Part shown: one piece after another, positions 1 to 11,916 of the stretch
Layout: each line of letters starts with the position of its first letter
How positions within the stretch are numbered: the stretch's first letter is position 1
Program-made: the position numbers and the translations under genes
DNA from: Vanrija pseudolonga
Taxonomy: Eukaryota > Basidiomycota > Tremellomycetes > Trichosporonales > Trichosporonaceae
Assembly: GCF_020906515.1 (NCBI RefSeq)
Contig: NC_085849.1
Coordinates: 1,054,001-1,118,000, forward strand
Direction: 5' to 3'
Length of the DNA: 64,000 nt
Notes under the pieces: generated by a model
The model's input: the letters and a program-made list of their open reading frames with translations, nothing else
Databases searched by the model: none
Told to the model about the DNA's origin: nothing

Positions 1-822
1 CGGCATGCACCGCGCGACGCAACTACGACGCACCACCGGCCGGCACCCGGAGCCACGCTCACGCTCACGCTCCTGGCCGGCCGCTTAATTCGGGCGGTTC
101 GTGCCCAAAAAGACTTGCAGACCTTCACGTAACACCAGGCCCACAATAAAACTTACAGGCGCCCCTGACGTACTTACAATCGATGCCCAACCCTGATCCC
201 CGATCTGCGTCCTGCGTCGTGCAGTGTACTACGCGCGTGTGCGTCAGTCAGCCAGCGTGAGGCATGAGGCATGAGGCAGCAGCCGCTGCGTGATCCGCGA
301 CACCCACCCACCCCACCCACCTCATTCCCCACTCCACAAGCCCCGGACATGGCCGCCAACCTCGGCACCACCGGTCAAAGTCAGGTGAGATGCACCCACC
401 TCACGGTCGGTATTCGGATCATCGCATCGCCAACCGCTCGACAACTCCGCCCACCCGCACACCCCGCACCCGGGCGGCGCCACTCCCCACTTGTTCTTCG
501 GATCTAACACTCGCTTTCACTGGAATGCCCACATCCGCCAGCCAAGCGCACCACCAGATCGTCGTGCGACGCGGAGACTGGCGCTCGTCCCCAACGCAAC
601 GCCGTGGTACTGCGCGATGAGATCATCCCGCACTCTTGCCCACACACACAGTCTCTCCCACCCCCTCAGTCTGTTCCTTCCTTGCCCACCTTCGCGACTA
701 CCGCGTTCCACCCCCTCTCGTCCTGCCCATCCCATACTGAACCGCTGCAATGCATATGTGGAGAGGAGAGTGGTGTGGTGTGTTCCTAGGGTGCAGGCTG
801 CATCCTAGCTCGTGGCGCTTGC
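1..822. other. Gene-free left edge
   Basis: This stretch lies downstream of the isoleucyl-tRNA synthetase stop. The open frames in it are short, overlap on both strands and are rich in Pro, Thr and Arg, as expected by chance in GC-rich DNA. I see no domain, no tRNA-like fold and no mobile element. It probably holds the 3' UTR of the synthetase gene and flank of a gene outside the window. Confidence 0.5.
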
Positions 823-3800
823 TTACGCGGTCGTGAGAACTGTCTCACAGCGGTGACACAAAGCGTCTGCCACTGTCGCTGTATGCAGCCAGCACCGAGG
901 GCATGCACTCTTTGTCGACGCCGAGACGGTGAGCTCCGCAGAACCCTTGGCTACAACCCACGTCAGTCACGCTCGTCGATCGGCGGCATCGCCTCGTCTC
1001 CGCCACCGTCCAACTTACAGGTTTCGACGGGAGCCACATACGACCACTCAGCCGTGTCAACGCCGGGCGCCAATCGGACCTCGGACACGCCAAAGATGCT
1101 AGCAAGTAGCGCCTCTGAAACAGTTGTCAATATTTTTTTCTCTCCGAGAGACCTTCTGGTCCTCCGAGGCCCTTACCATTCTTCGCCAGAAGGCTGCTCA
1201 AGTCTCCGCTGGAGGCGATTTGCAAAGTGGCTTCAGTCCCTACGCGCAGTTGCCTGGCGATCTCAGGTCAGCCACTGGTGCCTTTAATGCTCCTTTTCTC
1301 CCTTGCTTACTTTGCTTCACGTGCACTCGTCAACAACTTTTGCAGCTCGGTGCGCACAGTCAGCAGGGCAGTCATCTCGTCGTGCGCCGTTGGGTTGAGC
1401 CACTCCGTCTAGGGGATTAGCGCGCGGTGAAACGTTTACAATGCGTACCTCTGGTGACCAGTGATCGAGGAAGACTGACGACTTCACGGGGGATCCCGAC
1501 GCCTCGTAAACCTCCTCGGCAAGGTGTGGCGCAATGGGCGCGGTCATCTTGACGAGCGCTTGCACAACCTATCATAAGCCCCCGCGTCAGCAGCGTCACT
1601 TCAAGGTTGAGCGGGCCTTACGTGACTCAGAGTAGCAACAATGGCCTGTCGCCGCGCTCCTTCGACAGGGTCGCAGTAGAGCGAGTCCTTCACCACGTCG
1701 AAGTACCACGCCGAGAGGGTAGACTGGAATGTGAACACGCTCTGGACAACTAGCCAACGTTAGTGCTCTGTCGCCAGGCTCCAACATACCTCTGTTAAAC
1801 GCAAACTGGTCATACGCCGACTCCACATCCACTTCAAGCTGGTTCAGCAGGTGGAGAATGTACCTCTCCGCCTGACTCGTTAGAAAATATCAGCGAAAAA
1901 TCACGCACAATAGACAGCTCGACGTCGGCCAGCGCTGGTGGCGGTGCCCTGGACGTGTTGCCAATGATGAACCGCATGCTGCTGCGCAGCTTGCGAAGAA
2001 GCTCAGAGGCGTGCTCAATACTGGAAGGACCGATGGATGCGTCCCGTGTGTAGTCGACTCCAGCTGCCCAAACACGCAGGGTGTCCGATCCGCGCGCAGG
2101 GGTACTCTGCAGTGAGTCAGAGTTTTGTGATTCCAGCGCCCGGTTTTACAGTACGTGTGCCTTTGCTGCACAACGAGCTGCACGCGGCGCCAGGAGTGGC
2201 GGGCAACACAAGTCCCCAGCCTCCTGGAGACAGGAGCAGTCCTCAGCCTCCTGGAGACAGGAGGGGCCACCCCCCTGCTGCTACGAAAATGGACAAAATA
2301 CCCACCTTTGTGCCGTTCACAATATCCATGGGCGAGACGCCGTTCCCTTGCGACTTGCTCATCTTGGCGCCCGTCTCGTCCGTCGTAAATCCGTGGGTAA
2401 TGAGGTTGCGGTACGGAGCCACGGCCTGGCGACCCTCGAGCGACGCCAGACGCGTCAGCAGACTCGACTGGAACCAGCCGCGGTGCTGGTCGGAACCCTC
2501 GAGGTACACATCGGCCAGGGGCTCGTCGTCGGGACGAAGGTGGGCAGCCTCGATAAGAGTCCACGAGGTTCCGCTGTCAAACCAAACGTCGAGGGTGTCG
2601 TAGCCGCGGGTAAACACCTGCCCTTTGAACGAGGGCGGAATAAAGTCTTCGGTGGGACCAGACCACCAGTGATCCACACCCTTCTCGTTGAGAACCCCAA
2701 GGATGTGCTCTACGGACTCTTCTGTGAGAAGTGGTTCACCGGTGGCGCTGAAGAGAGCCGGGATGGGCACACCCCAGCTTCGCTGACGAGAAATGCACCA
2801 TTCAGAACGAGAGGACACAGTGGCCGTGAGGCGGTTTCGACCTGTGGTGTGGCGTCAGCTCCACGCCGCTTTTGCCATTCCTCGACCACGACGTACCACT
2901 CGCAGGAATGAAATTAATATTTGAGATCGCCTCGGCGGCATGATCTTTCAACGACTCGACATCGGCGAACCACTGAGGAGTAGCCCTAATAATAATGGGC
3001 TCCTTTGTCCTCCAGTCCACAGGGTAACGATGGCGGATAGATTCCTTTGCGAACAAGAGATTGTGCGACTTGAGGAGCTCAATCATCGCCTTGGAGCCGG
3101 CCTTTTGGACTGGAAGGCCAACAAGGGTGGCAGAATCCTCATGCCCCGACCACGCCTGAACCTCGCTCGTGAACTTTCCGTCATCATCAATAGGGCATCG
3201 CAGTTCGTCCTTGAGCAGTCCGAGCGCCTGGAAAGACTCGTAATCCTCGTGACCATGAGCTGGGGCGGAGTGAACCAGACCGGTACCCGAGTCGGAAGTC
3301 ACGTATTCCGCAAGGAAAACACTTGGGCGTTCTTCGCTGGAAGATGCAGGGTGGAAGAAGTGAGTGTACTTTGTGCCAACAAGTTCCTCGCCTGAAAAGT
3401 CAGCCTGTTCGACTGCTGCTACTCACCGGTCAGCTTGTCAACGACCACGAGAGGGCCAAGGAACTGTTGCAATGCCTCCAAGCGCTCCTCGGCAACAACC
3501 AAAAGACGTTTACTCTCGTCCACGGCAACGACATAGTTGAGCTCAGCGCCAACCGCCACGCCCTGCATCGTTAGTTTCACATAAAAACGAGTTCACTGAC
3601 CATGTTGCCGGGCAAACTCCACGGCGTGGTCGTCCAGATGGCAAGATGCAACTTTGCACCAGGAACAGTCTCCCGGCCCTTCGACAAAGCCTGCTGCAAA
3701 CGAGCCGAAGCGTCCGCATCCTCAACGGCAAAGGCCACATACACGGACGTCGACGTGAGGTCCTTGTACTCGAGCTCAGCCTCGGCAAGGGCAGTCCTGG

Positions 3801-4774
3801 ACGATGGGGAGTAGTAGTTGGGACGAAGACGATGCGAAATGAATCCTACGGGGTCAGATATCGGTTCTTTAGTGCTGTCTCACCCTTCGAGACCATGCTC
3901 TGGAATAGCTTCAGTTGCCTCAGCTCGAAGTCGTGGTCTGTAACGCTCAGCTCTGCGCATTTTCGTCCCGTCATGTGAACACACCAATGGTCCGGTACAC
4001 TCCCTTATCGTTATTCCAGTCCGCCATGACACCGAGCTGCTTGAACTCGTCCTTTTGAATGTCTATGGCCTCCAGAGCGAACTTCTTGGCCTCGGTTCGG
4101 ACACTGATGGGGTCAAGGGCCGTATGTGATTTCTGGGGGCTGTCAGTGTATGCGCGGAGGAATCTGTAGCTCACTCCAAGAGCAGCCAACGCCTTGTGCT
4201 CGATGGGCAGGCCATGGCAGTCCCATCCCGGGACGTAGCTTCATGTCAGACGATTCGTTCAACCTCACAGCGACTCACTGGACCTTCCTTCCGCGAATGA
4301 CGTTGTATCGGTTGATCATGTCTTTCAAGATCTTGTTCAGAGCATGGCCTGATCGGTTAGCCCTGACGCGTGTTCCATAACCTACCCATGTGCAAGTTGC
4401 CGTTTGCATAAGGCGGGCCGTCATGGAACACGAAGACCTTGCCCTGGTTGGAGTCGTACTGGCTGGTTAGCTCCGCGCAGCACAGCTCTGCTCACCTGGG
4501 CGCGATAGAGTTCATGGGTTGTCCTGTCCCGGTACTTGGCCTCGAGAGCTGGGGCGTTCTTGACGCGCAGCTGCATGTCCGTCTTTGGCAACAACAAGGA
4601 GGCCGAGTACTTCTTCTTGTCCTGGGCGGCGTCGGGAGCTGGGGCGGTCGTCGCATAGCGCACGCAAGTCGGAGCCCGCGTGAAGGCCTGAGCCCTCAGG
4701 CCGTATCGCAGGCCGTGGGCCACCAGGAGACGAGTCATGGCCAGTGTCGATGCAAGGTTGCGGCTCTTGATCAA
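823..4774 (-). CDS. ISM1: Mitochondrial isoleucyl-tRNA synthetase
   Basis: Charges mitochondrial tRNA-Ile with isoleucine. The gene is split by roughly fifteen short introns. The N-terminus is Arg-rich and Ala-rich ([19 protein letters not shown]), as for a mitochondrial presequence. After it come the class I signature HMGH, split by an intron near 4388, the CP1 editing-domain stretch [16 protein letters not shown] near 3270, and KMSKS near 2350. The last exons encode the anticodon-binding region and a C-terminal zinc ribbon, CPRC followed by CHRC, ending at the TAA at 823-825. Start: the first Met at 4774; Met at 4738 is an alternative and would also leave a presequence. The gene diverges from the ERCC6L2-like gene with about 200 bp between starts. 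One intron (2107-2305) is four times the usual size and carries a tandem hairpin repeat. The family assignment is secure; some exon edges are by eye. Confidence 0.93.
2217..2263. repeat. Two-copy tandem repeat of hairpins inside an intron
   Basis: A 20-nt unit, CAGCCTCCTGGAGACAGGAG, occurs at 2217-2236 and again at 2244-2263 without a mismatch, giving a 27-nt period. Each copy holds the inverted repeat CTCCTG-gaga-CAGGAG and so can fold as a small stem-loop. Both copies lie in the 199-nt intron 2107-2305 of the isoleucyl-tRNA synthetase gene. Confidence 0.85.
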
Positions 4775-4974
4775 GATCAGTCGGGTCGATCCGAAATCTC
4801 GAGGAAGGCGAGCCGATCAGATGGAGGTTGCGGATCCACCGTGGGAAAGTAAATGACGCGACTCCTGGATGGACGCGGCAAGGCGCGGTCGGCATTGTTT
4901 TGATGGGTCCAGTGGTGACAACCTCCACTTTGGACTCGACCACATCACCATTGACATTCCCTCCACTAGCCACG

Positions 4975-7900
4975 ATGAGCAGAGTTAGGCTGTCCAAGCC
5001 GTCGTCAAGCTCGTCAAGGTCGTCGAGACCCTCGGCTGTGCAGCCGAGTAAGTCGCGCCATCATGCATCCCCTGACATCACCAGAGCCGCCGCCCAACCC
5101 CATCATGCGGGCCCGAGCCTCGCCAGGTATGCAGCTTTGTCATACTTGCTGGTGAGCCGCTAACGCTCCACAGTACCAGAAGACGACTTTGAAATGGTGG
5201 CCTTGGCCGAGGCGAAAGAATACGCCGCAGTGCAGGAGAATGCCGCGGCTCGCAAGCGAGTCAGCGAGGAGAACGCGGAACGGAAGAAGAAGGGGCTCGC
5301 CGCCAAGAAGCTCCCTCCGAAGATCGTGCCCAACGCCTCGAAAGGTAAGGGCAGGGCCCTCAGGAGTAGCTCGTCCAACTCGGGAGAGCAGAGCTCTGGG
5401 GATGAGATGGAGTACGAGGGCCGTGAGTAGTGGCTGGCGCGGCGCGGCATGGGGCTAACCTAATCAGAGGTCAAGCTTGGCTTCAACCCGCTCCCGCTAC
5501 TCGCAAGTGAGTTTTGTCCGAGAATGACCTCAGTGGCACTAATGCCTCAGAAACACCTCTTGATACCCCGGTGGCGTCTATTCGAGAGGCTGACGTGAGG
5601 GCAAAACGCCGAAGCGAGTCGACACCATCACCTGCTCGGAAGGTTACGCCGAGCCGGCCGCCGCGCACCAGCGAACGGCAACCTATGTCGCCAGACGTCA
5701 AGCCTAAGATCGAACCCGATGTGAAGCCAAAGATTGAGGTTGACGTCAAGCCAAAGATTGAACGTGGCGTGAAGATTGAGCCGGATGTCAAGCCAAAGAT
5801 CGAGCCCGACACAACGCCCGATACCAAGCCCGTGCTTCAAGTCAAGCTTGAGCCAGGAATTGACGCATCTTCCCTGCCCGATTCCCGGTTGAACATCGAG
5901 GCAAGAGGAAAAGACGAGGGTGATCAGGACATCCCAGCAACAGTCGTCAAGTCGGAGCCGCAACCACCGGAGAACCACGATGATGCCGAGTCTGAGGTTC
6001 TAGAGGAAGACGACGACTACGACGAAGAGGACATGATCGTCACCGTTCCATGGGCGTCCAGTGGACAGAATGTAACCCACGCCGGCGTGGAGGACGCAGA
6101 CCTTCAGCCTGAGACTCTCGAGGAAGAAGACGACCAGTACTCTGATGACGACCTCTTTGACTGTAAGTGTCGCTGTCCCAAAATATGCTGATGGTAGACT
6201 CCACGTCGACTGGAGAGCCTTCGCAGAAGATGGACGAGTCCATAGGAGGGAGTGTTGCAAAATGGGAGGAGCGCCCCAACTTCCCGGCGACGCCAGAGCA
6301 GCGACTAAAAGGCCCGTACCTCCTCGACAAAGACAACCCCACCATGGCGGTGCCGGCATCGATCAACCGTTTCCTACGGGATTATCAACGCGAGGGAGCT
6401 CAGTTCATGTACAACAAGTACAAACAGGGCGTGGGCGGGATCCTTGGCGACGACATGGGGTGAGGAGCGAGGTTGCTCGAGTCACATGCTGACGATCAGT
6501 CTCGGGAAGACGGTCCAGGTCATTTCCTTTGTGAGTTGGGCCACATGACAACCAAAAATGTCCGCTGACTTGCTCTCAAGCTGTCTGCTGTGATGCGCAA
6601 AACCGGGACGTCACAAGACGAAGGTCGTCGAAAGCTACTTATCCGGGGAAGTGGCAAACTATTGCCTCCGCGGCAGTGGCCAACTGCACTGATTGTGGTC
6701 CCCACTTCGCTTATTCCGAATGTAGGTAACTGAACTCCGATGGCAAGCTTGCTAACTGTGAACAGTGGTGTCGAGAGCTTGACACAGTGAGCCAGACCAT
6801 GTAGGACGTTTCTAACCCTCCGCAGTGGGGATTCTTCGAGTACAAAGTATGGGCCACGGAGCATCAACAGGCTGTGAAAGAGCAAATGCTAGGGGGCTAT
6901 TTGGACATTGGTATGTCAGGGTGTGTTTCTGCTCTAACATGCCCAGTTCTGATCTCCAGTGGGATGATGGCGAGGTCCAGTGACACATTGAAGGACCTCG
7001 AGTTCTCGTAAGTTGATCGGCTGTCCACCGGCCTGTAGCCTGACACCAGAAGCATCGTTATTGTGGACGAGGCACATCGACTCAAAAAGCCAGACGGTCT
7101 CCTGACATTGGCTGTGAAGAAGATGAAAACTCAGTCCTGTTTCGCTCTCACCGGCACCTTGATCCAAAATCGCATGGATGAAATGTGGAGTGTTCTCGAC
7201 TTTGTGGGTTTCCTTGTCGCCTGTCTTATCTAACCGAGTTATCAGGTTCGACGCGGTTGGGCTGGTACCCTCGACGAGTGGAGGGAATATGCAGTCAATC
7301 CCATCAAACGAGGACATCGTCATGATGGGACGGTCGAAGCTGTGGTCCGGGCAGTTGTGCGTCGAGTGTAAGAAGAGGTCCGTTGCTGACGTCTCAGATG
7401 CGAACAGGAGAAGTCAGCAAGAAGATTCTTCCCCATTTCTACCTTCGACGCGACAAGCGCCTCATTGCAAGCGAGGTACGTTGCATGCTCAACCTCGTAT
7501 TGACCCTGCCGCAGCTTCCTCAGAAGCGAGACCTCGTTGTGCTCTGCCCACTGGGTAGGAACCAAGCCGCCGTCTACCAGCGTATCATTGACTCGCCTGG
7601 TGCGTGGCTGGCCGGAAACCTAATGACTTTGTGCTAACACGTCGGCTTAGACGTCGCATTCATTCTCCACGCTCATGACCCTTGCGAATGCGGGTCTAAT
7701 GAAACGTGTGTGCCTACAGCGATCGTCTGCTTACCATCAGCCGACGAAACTGTTGCCACCGAGAAAACGCCATCGGCGACAGTTACCCCGCGACTATGCT
7801 GAAGATGTTCGACGCGCTCGGGCGCGTGGCAAATGTGGGTGCATCGTGTGCTGATGACGGGAAAAGCTGACTTGCAAAGCATATTGCCCTTCTTTATCCT

Positions 7901-9772
7901 GGTACGCGCTAGGACTTCAGACCGGAAGAGCTGACCATGACAGGCAAGGGCGACACTTTGCGATCTGTGAGTGGCAAGGCATCGACATTAATGCTAATAA
8001 GCCCAGCAACAGATCAGCAGACGTGTCTTTGAGTTCTGCGTACGTGGGGTCGTGGAGGGCTATGACTATTTTCTCACGCATCATGCAGACCGGCACAGCA
8101 TACGACCCTGCGGTCCACAGCGTCGTGGAAGCGACATTGTGAGCCCTCTCAGCAGGAGTGCCGCTAACGAACAGGGACCCGAACAACTGTGGCAAATGGA
8201 ATGTTCGTGGCCACTGACGTACGCATCAACAGCTGACATGCCCAGCTCCTTGAAACACTGTTGAAGGAGTGGAGGCGAGCCAGCGAAGAGAACAACAAGG
8301 GTAGGTTCAGATACGCCTCGTCTGGGCAATCCCTGATCGCCTCAGTCCTCATTTTCTCCAACTCGGTCCGTCTCCTCAAAATGATCAAGGAGTTTATCGA
8401 CATTTCCGACGAATGTGAGCGGTGGAGTCTTCCGTCGAGCTGACCTACAGTGGCTGGTGTTGACTGCGATGTCTTCTCCGGTGACGTTGACAAGAGTGAT
8501 CGCATGGCCATGGTGGACAAGTTCCAAGATCCCAACCAGGACATGTTTGTGATGCTTGTCAGCACTCTGGCTGGTGGCGTGGGTCTGAACTTGACCGCGG
8601 TAAGTGTCTGCTGCACGATGGTGCCCTGTGGTTAACACCACCAAGGCGAACAAGGTTGTCATCTTTGACCCTTCATGGAATCCCGCAAACGACCTCCAGG
8701 CAATGGACCGAGCCTTTAGGATTGGCCAGAAACGCCCAGTGTAAGAGGAATCCATGCGGCGTTGCTGACACGCAGTGATGTCTACCGTCTGGTAGGACAA
8801 GGCACCGTGGAGGAGGTTATGTATGAGCGGCAAAGTCAGTCGTGGGATGGGACTCCACTGACAGCCAGTCTACAAGCAGCAGCGTGCACGCCAGATGAAT
8901 GACGGAACATTCGAGCGCCGCACCCACACTGGTTACGAGGGCGCACAACACAAAGAGGACAAGGGTGAACTGTTTGGTGTCCACAACATCTTCAAGTTTG
9001 ACCCGCAAGGCTTTGTCAAGGGCAACGTGGGTGATCTCTGTGGGCCGGGGTTAACACTGTAGCTTGAACGTATTCGCCTCGCAGAGGACCAGATCCGCCT
9101 TGATCTCATTGAGGGCGAGTACGACGAGGAGCCAGAGGTGGACGGTGATGAATCGGACGTGAGTTAGATCCTCTAGGCGTAGGCTCTTTTCTAACAACCC
9201 AGGACGAGATGGCCAAGGAGGTGCGGGCACAGCGGCGTGCCAAGGCTCTTAAGCATGCTATTGGCCAGCCAGCCCTCGAAGACGAGAGTTTGTTGTCCGA
9301 GATCAACTCGGACGGCGTGGCTCAGAGTGGGTCCGTTTCGTGAAGGCATCTGACACCCGTAGAGCCAAAGACCGACGACGACGTGTTGAAGCAGCTCGGT
9401 GTGACTTGTGAGTGGTGCCGGACATTGGAGCCAATCACCACTGACTTCCGCAGCCCTCCAACACGACAGTGCATTCCGGGACTCTGCTGAAGAGAGGGAC
9501 ATTTTTGAAATCGGGCTCAAGGTGGGCTTCATTGATTCCAGCTCAGCTCACCCCAGATCCTTGCCCAGCGGCCGGACCTCAAGGACATCAAGGCCAACGA
9601 CGCCGGTAAAGTCCGCCTGCGCGACGAGAAGAAGCCCAAACGCAAGTCTCGAGGTGGCGACGATGAGCCCGATTACAGCGAGCAGCCGTGGGCAAAGCGG
9701 TTTTCTGCGGGAAAGACCCGAAACAAAGGCAAGGTGCTCGCCGGGCTCGATGACGACGAGGAAGTCGAGTAG
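4975..9772 (+). CDS. ERCC6L2-type SNF2 family DNA-dependent ATPase
   Basis: A Rad26/CSB-related SNF2 translocase whose closest human relative by motif is ERCC6L2, a nuclear DNA repair and recombination factor. The protein is about 1,100-1,200 aa after removal of some twenty small introns. The order is: a Ser-rich N-terminus; a repeat-rich acidic region with VKPKIEPD units; [19 protein letters not shown]; Walker A GDDMGLGKT; the DEAH box [14 protein letters not shown]; a cysteine module [15 protein letters not shown]; then the second RecA lobe with [32 protein letters not shown] and [11 protein letters not shown]. The stretch [13 protein letters not shown] that follows, together with the cysteine module, separates ERCC6L2 from Rad26 and Rad54. 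The C-terminus is Lys-rich and ends at TAG 9770-9772. Start: ATG 4975, which opens a spliced frame into the conserved part. Fungal function is inferred from the family. Confidence 0.9.
5694..5810 (+). repeat. VKPKIE-type coding repeat array
   Basis: The ERCC6L2-like frame encodes five variants of [DG]VK(PK)IE[PVR]D in a row, with the DNA unit gacgtcaagccaaagattgag repeated with silent and near-silent changes. Downstream at about 5840 and 5950 the same frame has VKLEPG and VKSEPQ. Several of these fit the SUMO acceptor consensus (hydrophobic-K-x-E). Confidence 0.85.
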
Positions 9773-9911
9773 TGTCCATTCTGTATCATGTTCCCAGTTG
9801 TATCATTCTTGTGCCTGTCATATCCTGCATACATGCATGTGTTGTGTCCCTAGCTAGTCCATGAACCCATCTATCAAGTCGTCTAATGCTCGCTCACACC
9901 TCCCGCGCCGC

Positions 9912-11499
9912 CTACCCGCGGCGCTCCTTGAAGAACCTAGCGTCGATATCCTCACCATCAAAGTGTCTGCGGGTGTACTCTGACCGGAGCACGCCGTCGG
10001 GGTCGACGCGAGCGACGACGCGCTTAAAGTCCTCAAACTTGGGGTAGAGCGCCTCGACGCCCTTGGGGGTCAAGTTGTGCTCCTTTGCCCAGTGGGGCCG
10101 TCCGCCGTGCGCGGCGCAGATCTGCGCAAACCGGTTCTGGAAGACGCGGTACGGCACGGCGAGCCCATACGGGCGGAAGGTCACGAGGCCGATCCACACC
10201 GTCTCGCGGCCCTCCGAGGGCGAGAGCCAGATGTCGTCGGCGGCCGACCAGCGGATCTCGATGGGGAAGTGCACGCGCTGGCCGTTGGGGTCGGCGGCCT
10301 CGTCGTCGAGCCAGACCTTGATCTCGTCGAGGGCCGCGCGGGCCTGCGCCGCGTCGAGCGCCCACTCGGACGTGTACTGCGGGAACTGGCGCCGTCAGCT
10401 CCGAGTACAACTGTCAAACCCACCAGACAGTCAAAGTTGAAGATCTTGTGGCTGTGGTCAATGGCCGTGTGCGACCCCCGTGCGAGGAAGTACGCCCACC
10501 GCCCGACGTACGGCGTAAAGTTGCGCCAGTAGCGGGAGACGAACAGGAGGAACTGGGTGACGTGGAAGCCGAGGAAGTGGTTGAGGAGGGAGGGCTTGGG
10601 CTGCGGGGGCTAGGGGGGAGTCAGTAACACACTCCCATCGCCACGACGTTACCCACCACGTAGGTCCTGTTCGCGCGCGCCACGATGATGCCCCTTGCAG
10701 CGGGGTACCACCATGCGCGGACGTGCTGCGCGGTCCCCTTGATCTCGTTAATGTTCTCGAACACCTCGTCAAGGTTGTCGTAGCTCTGCTTGTGCTCTTC
10801 GAGGCGGTACGCCGGCTCGACGGCAATCTCAACCGTCAAGATGAGGCCCGTGGCGCCGAGGCCGCACTGGCTCGCCTTGAACAGCTCGGGGTCCTCCGTC
10901 GGGGACGTGTGCACGACCGGCGCGCCCTCAGTCGGGAGGACGAGGTCGAGCGAGCGCACGTCGCCCGACACGACCTGGTAGCTCACGCCCGTGCCGTGCG
11001 TCGCCGTGCTGATCAGCCCGCCGATCGTCTGGTCCGAGATCGAGCCGACGTTGCGGAGCGCGAGCGGCGGCTCGGCGGCCAGCAGCGCAGCGTGCACCTC
11101 GTGCAGCGTCGTGCCGGCGCGGAACGTGGCCGTGTTGGCCGTGTGCGAGAGCTGCGGGGTGTGTGAGCTGAGTCGAAGGCGCACTACTGAGCAACTCACG
11201 CTAATCAAACCCTTCACACCCTCCATGCGCACCAGCCAGCCGTTGGTGCACGCTAGGTCGGACGGCGAGTGGCCCACGCCGACGGGGTGCACCGTCGCCT
11301 TCTCGCGGCGCGCGAGCTCGACGATCTGGCGGCACTGCAGCGGGGTCGTGGGCGCGAACACGCGCGCCGGGTGGCACTGGAATGTGCGCGCCCAGTTGGT
11401 GAAGAAGGCGAGCGGGGACGCGGTGGGCACCGAGATGGGCTCCAGCGCGCGCTGGAGCTCGGCCGTCGGCACGGCTGTCAGATCGGTGTCGAGGCCCAT
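9912..11499 (-). CDS. ALO1: D-arabinono-1,4-lactone oxidase
   Basis: FAD-dependent oxidase that makes D-erythroascorbate, the fungal counterpart of vitamin C, at the mitochondrial outer membrane in yeast. Four exons (11499-11200, 11151-10657, 10609-10424, 10385-9912) sum to 1455 nt and give 484 aa, close to the usual 500-550. The N-terminal FAD domain holds VGVGHSPSDLACTNGW; in the covalent-flavin members of this family the histidine of such a motif carries the flavin. Next come GTTLHEVHAAL and IGGLISTATHGTG. The C-terminal ALO domain has the hallmark GRPHWAKEH. I chose ATG 11499; an in-frame Met at 11619 would add 40 low-complexity residues. The gene is convergent with the ERCC6L2-like gene (140 bp between stops). 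Confidence 0.93.
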
Positions 11500-11916
11500 T
11501 GTGCGGGGTCGGGTGGGGAGCGGAGGGAGCGGCGAACGTGCGTGCGTGCGTGCTGCGGGGGCTGGGATGCGTGCTATGCCCAACAGCTGGGTGTTGCTGC
11601 TCGTCGTGGGTGTATGCACAAGTGTGGTTGCACAGATAGATGTGCCGATTGTGATGGAGGTGGTCCGATCGAGGACCCTCGAGGCCCAACTTTTTGATTA
11701 CACACCACGCATGACCCGACAAAACAATCATGACTGAGTTGTATCTCGCCCGCCCTGGGCGCCCGCCAGCTCGGACCGCCACCGAGGTCAAATAGCGACA
11801 CAAATGGCCTGCTATCACGTCACGAGTCGGCAACAGCCGTCGGCCTAAGTGGACCAGTCGCCGATTACAGTTCGAGTCTAATGCATCGTGTGCATACCGC
11901 ATACCAGGCTATGTCG
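11500..11916. other. Promoter region of the lactone oxidase gene
   Basis: This is a 417-nt gap between two genes on the minus strand. It should hold the 3' UTR of the M50B-like gene and the promoter of the lactone oxidase gene. I see no coding signal and no clear TATA box. Confidence 0.5.

Noticed and set aside
4828-5163. A separate gene from ATG 4828 upstream of the ERCC6L2-like start
   Set aside because: The frame runs through ATG 4975 in phase but the added residues lie in the 200-bp divergent promoter and show no conservation; it also reads through the first intron.
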